Positions 32,138-40,214 of a stretch of 64,000 bases of DNA are shown piece after piece. A model generated the notes under the pieces. The model ran no database searches, was not told the DNA's origin, and worked only from the letters and a program-made list of their open reading frames with translations. Position numbers and translations under genes: made by a program. Origin of the DNA: Curtobacterium sp. ER1/6 (GTDB lineage Bacteria > Actinomycetota > Actinomycetes > Actinomycetales > Microbacteriaceae); the NCBI RefSeq assembly GCF_001742745.1, contig NZ_MJAK01000004.1, positions 1 through 64,000 of the forward strand. The letters are read 5' to 3'. The stretch's first letter is position 1; the number at the start of each line of letters is the position of its first letter.

Positions 32138-32739
32138 GCGGCGACGGCGAGCAGGTGAGTCGGACCGTCGCGGACCCTCGGGCCGGGGCGGCCGGGGCGG
32201 CCGCTGCGGCCGGCACCGACCCCGGGGTCGGCCGCACCTGGACCCTGGAGGACTCGATCGCGCTCGAGGCGCGTGCGTACGGGTGGCTGGTCCTCGCCGT
32301 CCTGCCCGTGCTCAGCCTCCTGCCGACGGTCGTCGGTCTCGTGGGGGTGCTCGTCGGGGGCGACGTCACCGTGTCGGACGCGATGTCGACCGTGTGGTGG
32401 GTCGTCCTCGTGCCGCTGGTCTCGGCGATCCCGGCCTTCGTCGCGTCCGTCCTGTCGCTCCCGGTGACGTGGGTCGTCGGACGTCGGCTCCGCCGGGTGC
32501 GGTCGGACCGGGCGCACGTGGCCTGGACGGCACTGACCGCCGCGGTGCTCGCGGTCGCCTCGACCGCCGTCGTGGCGATCCTGCTCGCGGACGGGTACGA
32601 CGACCCCCTGGCGTACGTGGGTACGGCGCTGCCGATGGGGTTCGCCGCCGGCGTGGCGGGCGCGCTCGCTCGGCTCGGTCAGCTGCGGAGTGCCCGTCGG
32701 CGGGACGCAACGGGGCCGACGACGGGGCCGCTCGTGTGA
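32134..32739 (+). CDS. Four-helix membrane protein, unknown function
   Basis: 201 aa. A Gly/Ala/Pro-rich N-terminus of about 45 residues is followed by about four hydrophobic helices (from about residue 49 to 190) and a basic tail. No recognised motif. Its ATG overlaps the TetR stop, so it is coupled to and probably regulated with the TetR gene. Confidence 0.6.
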   Translation: MSGDGEQVSRTVADPRAGAAGAAAAAGTDPGVGRTWTLEDSIALEARAYGWLVLAVLPVLSLLPTVVGLVGVLVGGDVTVSDAMSTVWWVVLVPLVSAIPAFVASVLSLPVTWVVGRRLRRVRSDRAHVAWTALTAAVLAVASTAVVAILLADGYDDPLAYVGTALPMGFAAGVAGALARLGQLRSARRRDATGPTTGPLV

Positions 32740-32753
32740 CGATCCGCGCCGGT

Positions 32754-32820
32754 GTCGAACCGCGGAACCGACATCGAACCAGCTGTGGGGGGTGGTTCGA
32801 TGTCGGTTCCGTGGTTCGAC
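32754..32820. terminator. Very long hairpin at a convergent junction
   Basis: Two 28-bp arms (32754-32781 and 32793-32820; 27 of 28 pairs match) flank an 11-base G-rich loop. Each arm repeats GTCGAACC and ATCGAACCA-type words. It serves the convergent end of the TetR/membrane operon; its sequence is unrelated to the dispersed palindrome. Confidence 0.65.
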
Positions 32821-32861
32821 CCGAGGGCGCGGGCGTGGGCGACGGCGCCCGTGCACGACGA

Positions 32862-32895
32862 ACGGCCCCGCACCTCGGTGGAGGTGCGGGGCCGT
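32862..32895. terminator. Hairpin after the small membrane gene (minus)
   Basis: ACGGCCCCGCACCTC and its complement form 15-bp arms with a four-base loop, 17 nt past the stop of the 56-residue minus-strand gene. Confidence 0.65.
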
Positions 32896-32912
32896 CGTGG
32901 TGGTGCTGCCGG

Positions 32913-33083
32913 CTACTTCTTGCCGAAGACGTGGATCGGCAGGAAGAAGGAGAGGCTCATGAGGAGCAGGCCGCCCATGAAGACGAAGGCCTGGCCCGAC
33001 TGCACCTGGAACGCGAACCCGAAGAGGTACATCGACACCAGCAGCAGCAGGATCGAGAAGAAAGCGGCGACGACGCGGGCCAC
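32913..33083 (-). CDS. Small two-helix membrane protein (56 aa)
   Basis: 56 aa: it begins MARVVAAFFSILLLLVSM and ends LPIHVFGKK. Two hydrophobic helices (about residues 3-24 and 28-48) are joined by a short polar loop containing QVQSGQ. GGAGG lies 7 nt before the GTG at 33083, and a strong hairpin follows the TAG, so this is a real monocistronic gene. Family not recognised. It lies between TetR loci on opposite strands. Confidence 0.68.
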   Translation of the reverse strand: MARVVAAFFSILLLLVSMYLFGFAFQVQSGQAFVFMGGLLLMSLSFFLPIHVFGKK

Positions 33084-33174
33084 GGTGGTACCTCCGGTTC
33101 GAGCGGGTGGATCGGGACCAGTCTATCCCCAGGTCGGGCGGGACCGGTTCACGCGCACCGCGAGGACGGTCGGT

Positions 33175-33729
33175 TCACGCACCCGGACGGGTCGCGATGA
33201 GCCGGTCGACCACCGCGAGCAGGGCCTCCATGTCGACGCTGGCACGGTGCGGCCGCACGTCGGTCGCGATCGCGGCGCCGAGCGAGGCCTGGTGGTAGAG
33301 CCCGTCGCCGAGCAGCTTCACGGCCTGCGCGGTGGGGACGTCGCCGAGTGCGTCGACCAGGGTCTCGAGCCAGGCGTTCTCGGTCTCGTCGAGCGTCCGC
33401 CCGGCCTCCTCGTACCCGGCCTGCTGGAGGCGGCTCGCCGCGAGCAGGGCGAGGTCGAGCTCGCTGCCGACGTAGAGGCAGTTGCGGACGAAGTAGCGCG
33501 GCGCACCGTCCTCGGCCTCGCGCATGCGCTCGACGTCGATCGCGGAGAGGTCCGACAGACGCTCGCAGAGTCCCTCGACCAGCGCGGCCTTCGACCCGAA
33601 GTGGTACAGCAGTCCGCCCTTCGAGACACCGGCCCGCGCGGCGACGGCGTCGAGGGTCGCCGGACGCTCGCCTTCCTCGCACACGATGGCGACGAAGCTG
33701 TCCAGGACGCGGTCGCGGGCACTTGCCAT
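33175..33729 (-). CDS. TetR-family regulator of the oxidoreductase fusion
   Basis: 184 aa. N-terminal HTH: ARDRVLDSFVAIVCEEGERPATLDAVAARAGVSKGGLLYHFGSKAALVEG. This SKGGLLYHF form is typical of the actinobacterial subgroup regulating adjacent transporters or oxidoreductases. ATG 33729 matches the family start; upstream in-frame extension is unlikely. It is divergent from the Gfo/Idh-AKR fusion gene, and two identical-arm palindromes (33777-33790 and 33835-33848) lie between them, so it probably represses that gene and itself. Confidence 0.86.
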   Translation of the reverse strand: MASARDRVLDSFVAIVCEEGERPATLDAVAARAGVSKGGLLYHFGSKAALVEGLCERLSDLSAIDVERMREAEDGAPRYFVRNCLYVGSELDLALLAASRLQQAGYEEAGRTLDETENAWLETLVDALGDVPTAQAVKLLGDGLYHQASLGAAIATDVRPHRASVDMEALLAVVDRLIATRPGA

Positions 33730-33776
33730 GCGGACGAGTCTAGGGAACCGTCCGGACCGTGACGACCGCCGGGGTC

Positions 33777-33848
33777 CGTGAACGTTCACGAACGCCTTGT
33801 CCCGCTGCACCGGCCCGGCTAGCGTCGCCATGACCGTGAAGGTTCACG
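33777..33848. promoter_or_regulatory. Twin TetR operators flanking a promoter
   Basis: CGTGAA-CG-TTCACG (33777-33790) and CGTGAA-GG-TTCACG (33835-33848) share identical 6-bp arms, 58 bp apart. Between them lies a promoter-like pair, TTGTCC (33797-33802), 17-bp spacer, TAGCGT (33820-33825), for the plus-strand fusion gene. The second site falls just after the predicted transcription start. Confidence 0.65.
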
Positions 33849-33865
33849 ACACGAACAGGATCCGC

Positions 33866-35899
33866 ATGTCAGCGCAGACCGCGACCCCCTCGACCACGCC
33901 GCCCGCCGGAGATCCCGCCCCCGGCTGGGCCGTCCTCGGCCCCGGCGGCATCGCCCGCCGCTTCCTCTCCCAGCTGCCCGCGAGCACGGGCACCCTCGTC
34001 GCCGCGGGCAGCTCCGCCACCGAGCGCGCCCGGGCCTTCGCCGACGAGGCCGCCGACCACGGCTTCGCCGACGTCCGCGCCGGTGAGTACGACACGGTGC
34101 TCGCCGACGACGCGGTGGACGCGGTCTACGTCTCGACCGTGCACACCGGTCACGCCGACCTGGTGCTCCGTGCGCTGGCGGCCGGCAAGGCCGTGCTCTG
34201 CGAGAAGCCGCTGGCGCCGAACCACGGCACGGCGATGGCGCTCGTCGACGCCGCGCGTCAGGCGGGCCTGCCCCTCGTCGAGGCGTTCATGTACCGGTTC
34301 CACCCGCAGACCGCGGCCCTGCTCGACCTGGTCCGCGAGGGTGCCGTCGGCGAGGTCACCCACGTGGACGCCTCCTTCGCGTTCCGCGCGGGGGAGCGCA
34401 CCGGACGGCTGTTCGACGTCGCGACCGCCGGCGGCGGGATCCTCGACGTGGGCGGGTACCCCGTCACCATGGCGGCCGCTGTGGTCCAGGCCGCGACCGG
34501 TGTCGCCGTGGCGGAGCCCGTCGAGCTGACGGCGTCCGGCACCCTCGGCCCCACCGGCGTCGACGAGTGGACGGTGGCGCACCTGACCTACCGGACCGGC
34601 ATCACCGCCTCGGTGCGCACCGGTGTCCGGGTGCAGGACGACAACGCCGTCACGGTCCACGGCACGCGGGGGCGCATCGTCCTGACCGACCCGTGGACCC
34701 TGTCCGAGGACCCGACGATCGTGGTGAACACCGTCGACGAGGACCCCCGTACGCTGTCGTTCGCCGGCGCGCAGCCCTACGCGCTCGAGGCCGACGCGAC
34801 GACGGCGGCACTGGCAGCCGGCGCCGTCGAGGCCGCGCAGATGACGCTCGACGAGACGCTCGCCACGGCCCGGACGCTCGACCGCTGGCGCGCCGCGATC
34901 GGCCTCCGCTACCCGTTCGAGGCCGAGACCGCCGACATCCCCACGGTGAGCGGCCGCCCCCTGCGCGTGCGGGACGACGCCCCGATGCGGTACGGCGAGA
35001 TCCCCGGCGTCGGGAAGCGCATGTCGCGCCTCGTCATGGGCGTCGACAACCAGCCCGACCTGGCCCACGCCAGCGCGATCTTCGACATGTTCGTCGAGCA
35101 GGGCGGCAACGTCTTCGACACCGGGTACATCTACGGCGGCGGGGTCCTCGAGGGTCGGCTCGGCCAGTGGATCGCGAACCGCGGCATCCGCGACGACGTC
35201 GTGGTCATCACGAAGGGCGCGCACACCCCGTTCTGCGACCCGGAGTCCCTCACCCGGCAGCTGCTGGAGAGCCTGGAACGGCAGGGCACCGACCACGCGG
35301 ACGTCTACATGATGCACCGCGACAACCCGGACGTGCCGGTCGGGGAGTTCGTCGACGTGCTCGACGAGCACCGCCGTGCCGGGCGCATCCGGGTGTTCGG
35401 CGGATCGAACTGGACACCGGCCCGCTTCGACGAGGCGAACGCGTACGCGGCGGCGAACGGCAAGCACGGCTTCGAGGTCCTCAGCAACCACTTCGGGCTC
35501 GCCGAGGCGTACGACGTGCCGTGGGACGGCTGCGAGCACGCGACCGACCCCGCGTCGAAGCGGTGGCTCGAGGAGCGCCAGGTCCCGCTGCTGCCGTGGT
35601 CGTCGCAGGCGCGCGGCTTCTTCACCGGACGGGCCGCCCCCGGGGACACCAGCGACGCCGAGCTCGTGCGCTGCTACTACTCGGACGCGAACTTCGAGCG
35701 CCTCCGCCGGGCCCGCGAGCTCGGGGAGCGGTACGGCGTCCCGGCCACGGCGATCGCCCTGGCGTACGTGCTGCACCAGCCGTTCCCGACCTTCCCGCTG
35801 TTCGGCCCGCGCACCATCGCCGAGGCCCGGTCGTCGATGACCGGCCTGTCGGTGGAGCTCAGCCCGGAGCAGGTCGCGTGGCTGGACCTGCGCGACTGA
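33866..35899 (+). CDS. Gfo/Idh/MocA oxidoreductase fused to aldo/keto reductase
   Basis: 677 aa. Residues about 15-335 are a Gfo/Idh/MocA dehydrogenase (WAVLGPGGIARRFLSQLP dinucleotide site; GKAVLCEKPLAPN with the catalytic-type EKP). Residues about 355-677 are an aldo/keto reductase (GYIYGGGVLEG with the catalytic Tyr, VVVITKGAH, DHADVYMMHRDNP, and an NADPH-site-like FPLFGPRTIAEARSS). Both modules probably act on one sugar or polyol in successive redox steps. ATG 33866 has AGGA upstream. The gene is controlled by the adjacent TetR and overlaps the LacI gene. Confidence 0.83.
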   Translation: MSAQTATPSTTPPAGDPAPGWAVLGPGGIARRFLSQLPASTGTLVAAGSSATERARAFADEAADHGFADVRAGEYDTVLADDAVDAVYVSTVHTGHADLVLRALAAGKAVLCEKPLAPNHGTAMALVDAARQAGLPLVEAFMYRFHPQTAALLDLVREGAVGEVTHVDASFAFRAGERTGRLFDVATAGGGILDVGGYPVTMAAAVVQAATGVAVAEPVELTASGTLGPTGVDEWTVAHLTYRTGITASVRTGVRVQDDNAVTVHGTRGRIVLTDPWTLSEDPTIVVNTVDEDPRTLSFAGAQPYALEADATTAALAAGAVEAAQMTLDETLATARTLDRWRAAIGLRYPFEAETADIPTVSGRPLRVRDDAPMRYGEIPGVGKRMSRLVMGVDNQPDLAHASAIFDMFVEQGGNVFDTGYIYGGGVLEGRLGQWIANRGIRDDVVVITKGAHTPFCDPESLTRQLLESLERQGTDHADVYMMHRDNPDVPVGEFVDVLDEHRRAGRIRVFGGSNWTPARFDEANAYAAANGKHGFEVLSNHFGLAEAYDVPWDGCEHATDPASKRWLEERQVPLLPWSSQARGFFTGRAAPGDTSDAELVRCYYSDANFERLRRARELGERYGVPATAIALAYVLHQPFPTFPLFGPRTIAEARSSMTGLSVELSPEQVAWLDLRD

Positions 35900-36969
35900 G
35901 CGGGAGCGCCGACGTCGGCGACGCGGGCGGGGCCGTCACGGCCGCGCCCGCGTCGCTCCGGCGTCCGCCGGACACCGTCGGGCCGCCGGCCGTCCGTGCC
36001 ACGATCCACGACGTCGCCGCGGCGGCCGGGGTGTCCCGGCAGACGGTGACGCGCGCGATGAACGGCCTGTACGGCATCAGCGCGGCGACGAAGGAACGGG
36101 TGCTCGCGGCGGCCGCGGCCCTGGACTACCGCCCCTCGCGCTTCGGCCGCGGGCTCGTGACGGGCGGTGACCGGCAGCTCGGGCTCGTCGTGAACGACCT
36201 CCGCAACCCCTACTCGCCGGAACTCGCCGCCGCCGTGCTCGGGCTCGCGGCGGGGCGGGGGTGGAACGTCATGCTCGCGGACGTCGGGCTCGCCGGCGAC
36301 TCAGACCGGGCGGTGCAGGCGCTCGGCGTGCAGACGGACGTGGTGGTCGGCTACCTCGGCGCGCGCGCTCCCGAGTGGATCGAGCGACTCGGCTCGGTGC
36401 CCGTCGTGGAGCTCGACCCCGCCGGCGAGGTCCTCCGTGCCGCGGTCCGCATCGACCCCACCGCGGCGATCGAGGAGCTCGCCGACCACCTGGTGCGAAC
36501 CGGTGTCCGGCACCCCGTGATCGTCGACGCGTCGGAGAGCGGGCGCCCGAGCAGCCGTGGGCGCCTCATGCTCGACGCGCTCCGCCGCCGCGGGTACCTG
36601 CCCGAGGTGGCGATCGCGGACGCCCCGACCGCGGAGCTCGGTGCCGCCATGACCGCCCGCGCGCTCGACCGGTTCCGTCGACTCGACGCCGTCATCGCCT
36701 TCAACGACGTGATGGCGCTCGGTGTGCTCGCGGCCTGCCGACGCGCCGGTGTCGACGTCCCGGGGACGGTCCGGGTCGTCGGGGTGGACGGGCTCGCGAC
36801 GGGCACGCTCGTGTCGCCGACCCTGACGACGCTGGGCGTCGATCTCGACGTGGTCGCCGGTGAGGCGCTCGACCTCGCCCTCGGCATGCTCGCCGGTGAG
36901 CTGCCGCGCTCCGGCGCGGCTGTGCAGCGCACCGTCCGGCACCGGCTGCTCCTGCGCGAGTCCGCCTGA
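35878..36969 (+). CDS. LacI-family transcriptional regulator
   Basis: 363 aa. The HTH/hinge begins at about residue 43: ATIHDVAAAAGVSRQTVTRAMNGLYGISAATKERVLAAAAALDYRPSRFGRGL. A periplasmic-binding-like effector domain follows (LGLVVNDLRNPY to VVGVDGLATGTLVSPTLTTLGVD). GTG 35878, with GGAGCAGG upstream and a 22-nt overlap with the fusion gene, is the only plausible start, leaving an unusual Gly/Ala/Pro-rich extension before the HTH. It probably senses a sugar linked to the fusion enzyme. Confidence 0.82.
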   Translation: MAGPARLSGSADVGDAGGAVTAAPASLRRPPDTVGPPAVRATIHDVAAAAGVSRQTVTRAMNGLYGISAATKERVLAAAAALDYRPSRFGRGLVTGGDRQLGLVVNDLRNPYSPELAAAVLGLAAGRGWNVMLADVGLAGDSDRAVQALGVQTDVVVGYLGARAPEWIERLGSVPVVELDPAGEVLRAAVRIDPTAAIEELADHLVRTGVRHPVIVDASESGRPSSRGRLMLDALRRRGYLPEVAIADAPTAELGAAMTARALDRFRRLDAVIAFNDVMALGVLAACRRAGVDVPGTVRVVGVDGLATGTLVSPTLTTLGVDLDVVAGEALDLALGMLAGELPRSGAAVQRTVRHRLLLRESA

Positions 36970-36995
36970 GGGCTCCCGGGTGGGCGGACGGCGGA

Positions 36996-37030
36996 CGGGA
37001 GGCGCGTGTCGGGCCCGCCACGGGCCTCCC
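36996..37030. terminator. Dispersed palindromic element, copy 4 (degenerate)
   Basis: GGGAGGCGCGTG and CACGGGCCTCCC pair imperfectly, 26 nt past the LacI stop. The core GGACGGGAGGCGCG is kept on the left arm but the right arm has drifted. Confidence 0.55.
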
Positions 37031-37033
37031 GAC

Positions 37034-37078
37034 CGGTCATGGTTGCACTTGCAACCATGACCGTCCAGACGGTACACT
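37034..37078 (+). promoter_or_regulatory. 30-bp operator palindrome on the MFS promoter
   Basis: CGGTCATGGTTGCA (37034-37047) and TGCAACCATGACCG (37050-37063) are perfect 14-bp arms around CT. The -35 (TTGCAA, 37049-37054) lies inside the right arm and TACACT (37073-37078) is the -10, 18-bp spacer. A repressor bound here would exclude RNA polymerase. No matching regulator gene is adjacent. Confidence 0.65.
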
Positions 37079-37171
37079 GATGGAGTCCTGACGGGGCGCG
37101 TGTCCACTTCCGCGTCCCGTCTCGTCTGCTCCGCCGTCGACCTGGTCCGGCTCGTTCCCCAGGGAGTCACC

Positions 37172-38695
37172 GTGTCCGCTCTGCTCACCAGCCCCGTCGC
37201 CACCGCCGTCACCGGCAGCCGCGCCCGACGGTTCGCGGCCCTCGCCGTGCTCATGCTGCCGGTGCTGCTCATCTCCGTGGACAACACGGTGCTGAGCTTC
37301 GCACTGCCGACCATCGCGCGCGCCCTCGACCCGAGCGCGACGACCCAGCTCTGGATCGTCGACGCCTACCCGCTCGTGCTCGCCGGCCTGCTCGTGGTGA
37401 TGGGCAGCATCGGCGACCGCATCGGCCGCCGCCGGATCCTCGTCTTCGGTGCCACCGGGTTCGCGCTCCTCTCGGTCGCGGCGGCCTTCGCGACCGAGGC
37501 CTGGATGCTCGTCGCCGCCCGCGCCGTGATGGGCGTCTTCGGCGCCATGCTCATGCCGGCGACGCTCTCGATCATCCGGAACGTCTTCGTCGACGCGGGG
37601 GAGCGGCGCATGGCGCTCGCCGTCTGGTCGACGATGTTCGCCGCCGGCAACGCCCTCGGCCCGCTCGTCGGCGGCACCCTGCTCGCGCACTTCCACTGGG
37701 GTGCGGTGTTCCTCGTCGCCGTCCCGATCCTCGTGCTCATGCTCGTCGGTGTGCCCTTCTTCGTGCCCGAGTCCCGCGACCCCGCGCCCGGCCCGGTGGA
37801 CGTGCCGAGCATGCTCCTGTCGCTCGGTGCCCTCGCGCCGACGGCGTGGGCGATCAAGTCGGTCGTGCACCCCGACGAGCGCGGGCTCGCGATCGCGATG
37901 CTCGCGGTCGGTGTCCTCTGCGGCACCGCGTTCGTCCGCCGGCAGCTGCGCTCGCGCACGCCGATGCTCGACCTCCGGCTGTTCCGGAGCACCGCGTTCA
38001 CCGGCAGCGTGCTCATGAACATGGCGGCGATGTTCTCGCTCACCGGCTTCCTGTTCTTCGTCGCCCAGCACCTGCAGCTCGTCGCCGGGCTGAACCCGTT
38101 CACCTCCGGGCTGGTGCTCGTGCCGGGCTCGGTCCTGACCGTCGTCGCCGGCCTGGTGGTCGTGCCGATCGTGGCCCGGGTCGCTCCGCGCTGGGTGGTC
38201 GCGGTCTCCCTGACGTTCTCGGCCGCCGCCTACGCGATGGTCTCCCTGCTCGGACACGACGCGACGATCGTCGCGCTGGCCGTCGCGTTCGTGCTGCTCG
38301 GCATCGGCATCGGTGCGTCCGAGACGGTGACGAACGACCTGATCATCTCGACGGCCCCCGCGGACAAGGCGGGAGCGGCGTCGGCGGTGTCCGAGACGGC
38401 CTACGAGATCGGCGCGGTGCTCGGCACGGCCGTGCTCGGGACGATCCTCGCGACGGCGTACCGGACGCACGTGGTGGTCCCGGACGGTCTCAGCGGCTCG
38501 GCGCGGACCGCCGCCCAGGAGACCCTCGGCGGCGCGGTCTCCGCGGCGACCGACCTCGGCGGGGCAGCGGGCCAGGCGCTCCTCGAGAGCGCCCGGGCGG
38601 CGTTCGACTCCGGCGTCACGATCACGGCCGGTGTCGCAGCGGTGCTCATGCTCGTCGCAGCGGCGGCCTCGGTGGTCATGCTCCGGCGGGACTGA
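37172..38695 (+). CDS. MFS drug-type exporter (DHA2-like)
   Basis: 507 aa with about 14 hydrophobic segments. The first helix carries SVDNTVLSFALPTIARAL, and GDRIGRRRILVFGATGFAL is motif A; the layout matches LfrA/QacA-like DHA2 exporters. AGGGAG five bases before GTG 37172 sets the start. Its promoter is covered by a perfect 30-bp palindrome, typical of an inducible pump. Substrate unknown. A possible long leader (from about 37085) holds no obvious structure. Confidence 0.87.
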   Translation: MSALLTSPVATAVTGSRARRFAALAVLMLPVLLISVDNTVLSFALPTIARALDPSATTQLWIVDAYPLVLAGLLVVMGSIGDRIGRRRILVFGATGFALLSVAAAFATEAWMLVAARAVMGVFGAMLMPATLSIIRNVFVDAGERRMALAVWSTMFAAGNALGPLVGGTLLAHFHWGAVFLVAVPILVLMLVGVPFFVPESRDPAPGPVDVPSMLLSLGALAPTAWAIKSVVHPDERGLAIAMLAVGVLCGTAFVRRQLRSRTPMLDLRLFRSTAFTGSVLMNMAAMFSLTGFLFFVAQHLQLVAGLNPFTSGLVLVPGSVLTVVAGLVVVPIVARVAPRWVVAVSLTFSAAAYAMVSLLGHDATIVALAVAFVLLGIGIGASETVTNDLIISTAPADKAGAASAVSETAYEIGAVLGTAVLGTILATAYRTHVVVPDGLSGSARTAAQETLGGAVSAATDLGGAAGQALLESARAAFDSGVTITAGVAAVLMLVAAAASVVMLRRD

Positions 38696-38753
38696 CGGGA
38701 CCGGAGCGACCGACGCCGGCGCGGTCCGACCGGCGCTGGCTCGACGCGGCCGA

Positions 38754-38815
38754 CCCGGTCGCGTGGCGAGCCAGGCCCGGTCGCGCGGCGAGCCAGGCCC
38801 GGTCGCGCGGCGCGG
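38754..38815. repeat. 22-bp tandem repeat, 2.8 copies
   Basis: CCCGGTCGCGYGGCGAGCCAGG occurs at 38754-38775 and 38776-38797 with a partial third unit to 38815, in the 254-nt gap between the MFS and flavin reductase genes. The remaining gap shows no gene; a weak -10 (TACGTT, 38889-38894) may start the next transcript. Confidence 0.6.
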
Positions 38816-38949
38816 CCGACCCGCTGGTGCGGCGCGCCCGGGATCGGACGAACCTGGGAATCGCTGACGCGGACCCCCGTCGAGGTCCTACGTTGGGAGG
38901 TGGCCGCGCAGCCGCGGCCGACCCCACCCGGAGGATCCCCACGACTGCC

Positions 38950-39459
38950 ATGCCCGACGAAGCACCCGCGACGACCGCCGACGCCTACAAGGCCGCCTTC
39001 CGCGGCCACCCCGCCGGCGTCGCCGTCATCACCGCCGAAGGGCCCGACGGACCCACCGGCCTGACCGCCTCCAGCGTCGCGAGCGTCGCGGTGGACCCGC
39101 CCGTCCTCGTGTTCTCGCTGTCGACGAAGTCCGGCTCCGCCGGGGTCGTCCTGGGCGCCGACGTCTTCGTCGTGCACCTCGTCGACTCGCTGAGCGTCGG
39201 GCTCGCGAAGCGCTTCGCCGCCACGGGCAGCCCGGCAGCGGACGACCCGATGTGGGGCACCCTGCCGTCCGGCGAGCGGTACCTCCCCGGCGCCGCGACG
39301 GCCCTGCGCTGCCGCCCCCGGTCGACGACCGAGATCGGCTCGTCCACCGTCGTCGTCGCCGAGGTCCTCGACATCGTCGTCGGCCAGGCCCACGGCGAGC
39401 CGCTCGTCTACCACAACCGGGAGTTCCACTCCCTCTCCGAACGTTCCCGGCTCTCCTGA
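38950..39459 (+). CDS. Flavin reductase-like protein
   Basis: 169 aa. AFRGHPAGVAVITAEGPDGPTGLTASSVASVAVDPPVLVFSLS is the classic FMN-binding start of the flavin reductase domain, and PLVYHNREFHSL is its usual end. Such proteins reduce free FMN/FAD with NAD(P)H, often for a two-component monooxygenase. GGAGG lies 15 nt before ATG 38950, an unusually long spacing. It precedes sodA by 47 nt, so a shared response to redox stress is possible. Confidence 0.85.
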   Translation: MPDEAPATTADAYKAAFRGHPAGVAVITAEGPDGPTGLTASSVASVAVDPPVLVFSLSTKSGSAGVVLGADVFVVHLVDSLSVGLAKRFAATGSPAADDPMWGTLPSGERYLPGAATALRCRPRSTTEIGSSTVVVAEVLDIVVGQAHGEPLVYHNREFHSLSERSRLS

Positions 39460-39506
39460 GCGCCGCGGGACCACGTCAGACCACCACCGATCGAAAGGAC
39501 CTCGCC

Positions 39507-40121
39507 ATGGCCGAGTACACCCTGCCCGAGCTGCCGTACGACTACGCCGCGCTCGAGCCGCACATCAGCGGCAAGATCATGCAGCTGCACCACGACAAGC
39601 ACCACCAGGCCTACGTGACCGGTGCGAACACCGCGCTCGAGCAGCTCGGCGAGGCGCGCGAGTCCGGCAACTTCGGTGCGGTCAACAAGCTCGAGAAGGA
39701 CCTGGCGTTCCACCTCGGTGGCCACGTCAACCACTCGATCTTCTGGACCAACCTCGGCCCGGACACCAAGGTTCCCGAGGGCGAGCTCGCCGCGGCGATC
39801 GACGAGTTCTTCGGGTCGTTCGAGAAGTTCCAGGCACAGTTCGCCGCCGTGGCCAACGGCATCCAGGGCTCCGGTTGGTCCGTCCTCGCGTGGGACCAGG
39901 TCGGCCAGAAGCTCGTCACCTTCCAGCTCTTCGACCAGCAGGCGAACGTGCCGCTCGGCGTCGTCCCGATCTTCATGCTCGACATGTGGGAGCACGCCTT
40001 CTACCTCGACTACCTCAACGTCAAGGCGGACTACGTCAAGGCCGTGTGGAACATCGTCGACTGGGAGAACGTCGCGGCCCGCTTCGCGAACGCCAAGTCG
40101 CAGTCGTTCGTCACCCTGTGA
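39507..40121 (+). CDS. sodA: Superoxide dismutase, Mn type
   Basis: 204 aa. Dismutates superoxide to H2O2 and O2 in the cytosol. Metal ligands are His28 (QLHHDKHH), His76 (HVNHS), Asp159 and His163 (DMWEHAFYLDY). The second-sphere glutamine sits in GIQGSGW (Gln120), the position used by manganese enzymes, so Mn is predicted. GAAAGGA precedes ATG 39507. A dispersed palindrome follows the stop. Confidence 0.95.
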   Translation: MAEYTLPELPYDYAALEPHISGKIMQLHHDKHHQAYVTGANTALEQLGEARESGNFGAVNKLEKDLAFHLGGHVNHSIFWTNLGPDTKVPEGELAAAIDEFFGSFEKFQAQFAAVANGIQGSGWSVLAWDQVGQKLVTFQLFDQQANVPLGVVPIFMLDMWEHAFYLDYLNVKADYVKAVWNIVDWENVAARFANAKSQSFVTL

Positions 40122-40150
40122 CGCGACGTCGGTCACCGCGGTGACCGACC

Positions 40151-40198
40151 GACGGACGGGAGGCGCGGTGCCGGTCGGTACCGCGCCTCCCGTCCGTC
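40151..40198. terminator. Dispersed palindromic element, copy 5 (convergent junction)
   Basis: GACGGACGGGAGGCGCGGT (40151-40169) and its exact complement (40180-40198) flank a 10-base loop. It lies between sodA and the convergent TetR gene. Confidence 0.72.
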
Positions 40199-40214
40199 GT
40201 CCGTGCCGTCCCGG

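Noticed and set aside
32754-32820. GGTTCGA words considered as a tRNA T-loop
   Set aside because: They belong to a simple long inverted repeat; no acceptor or anticodon arms can be drawn.
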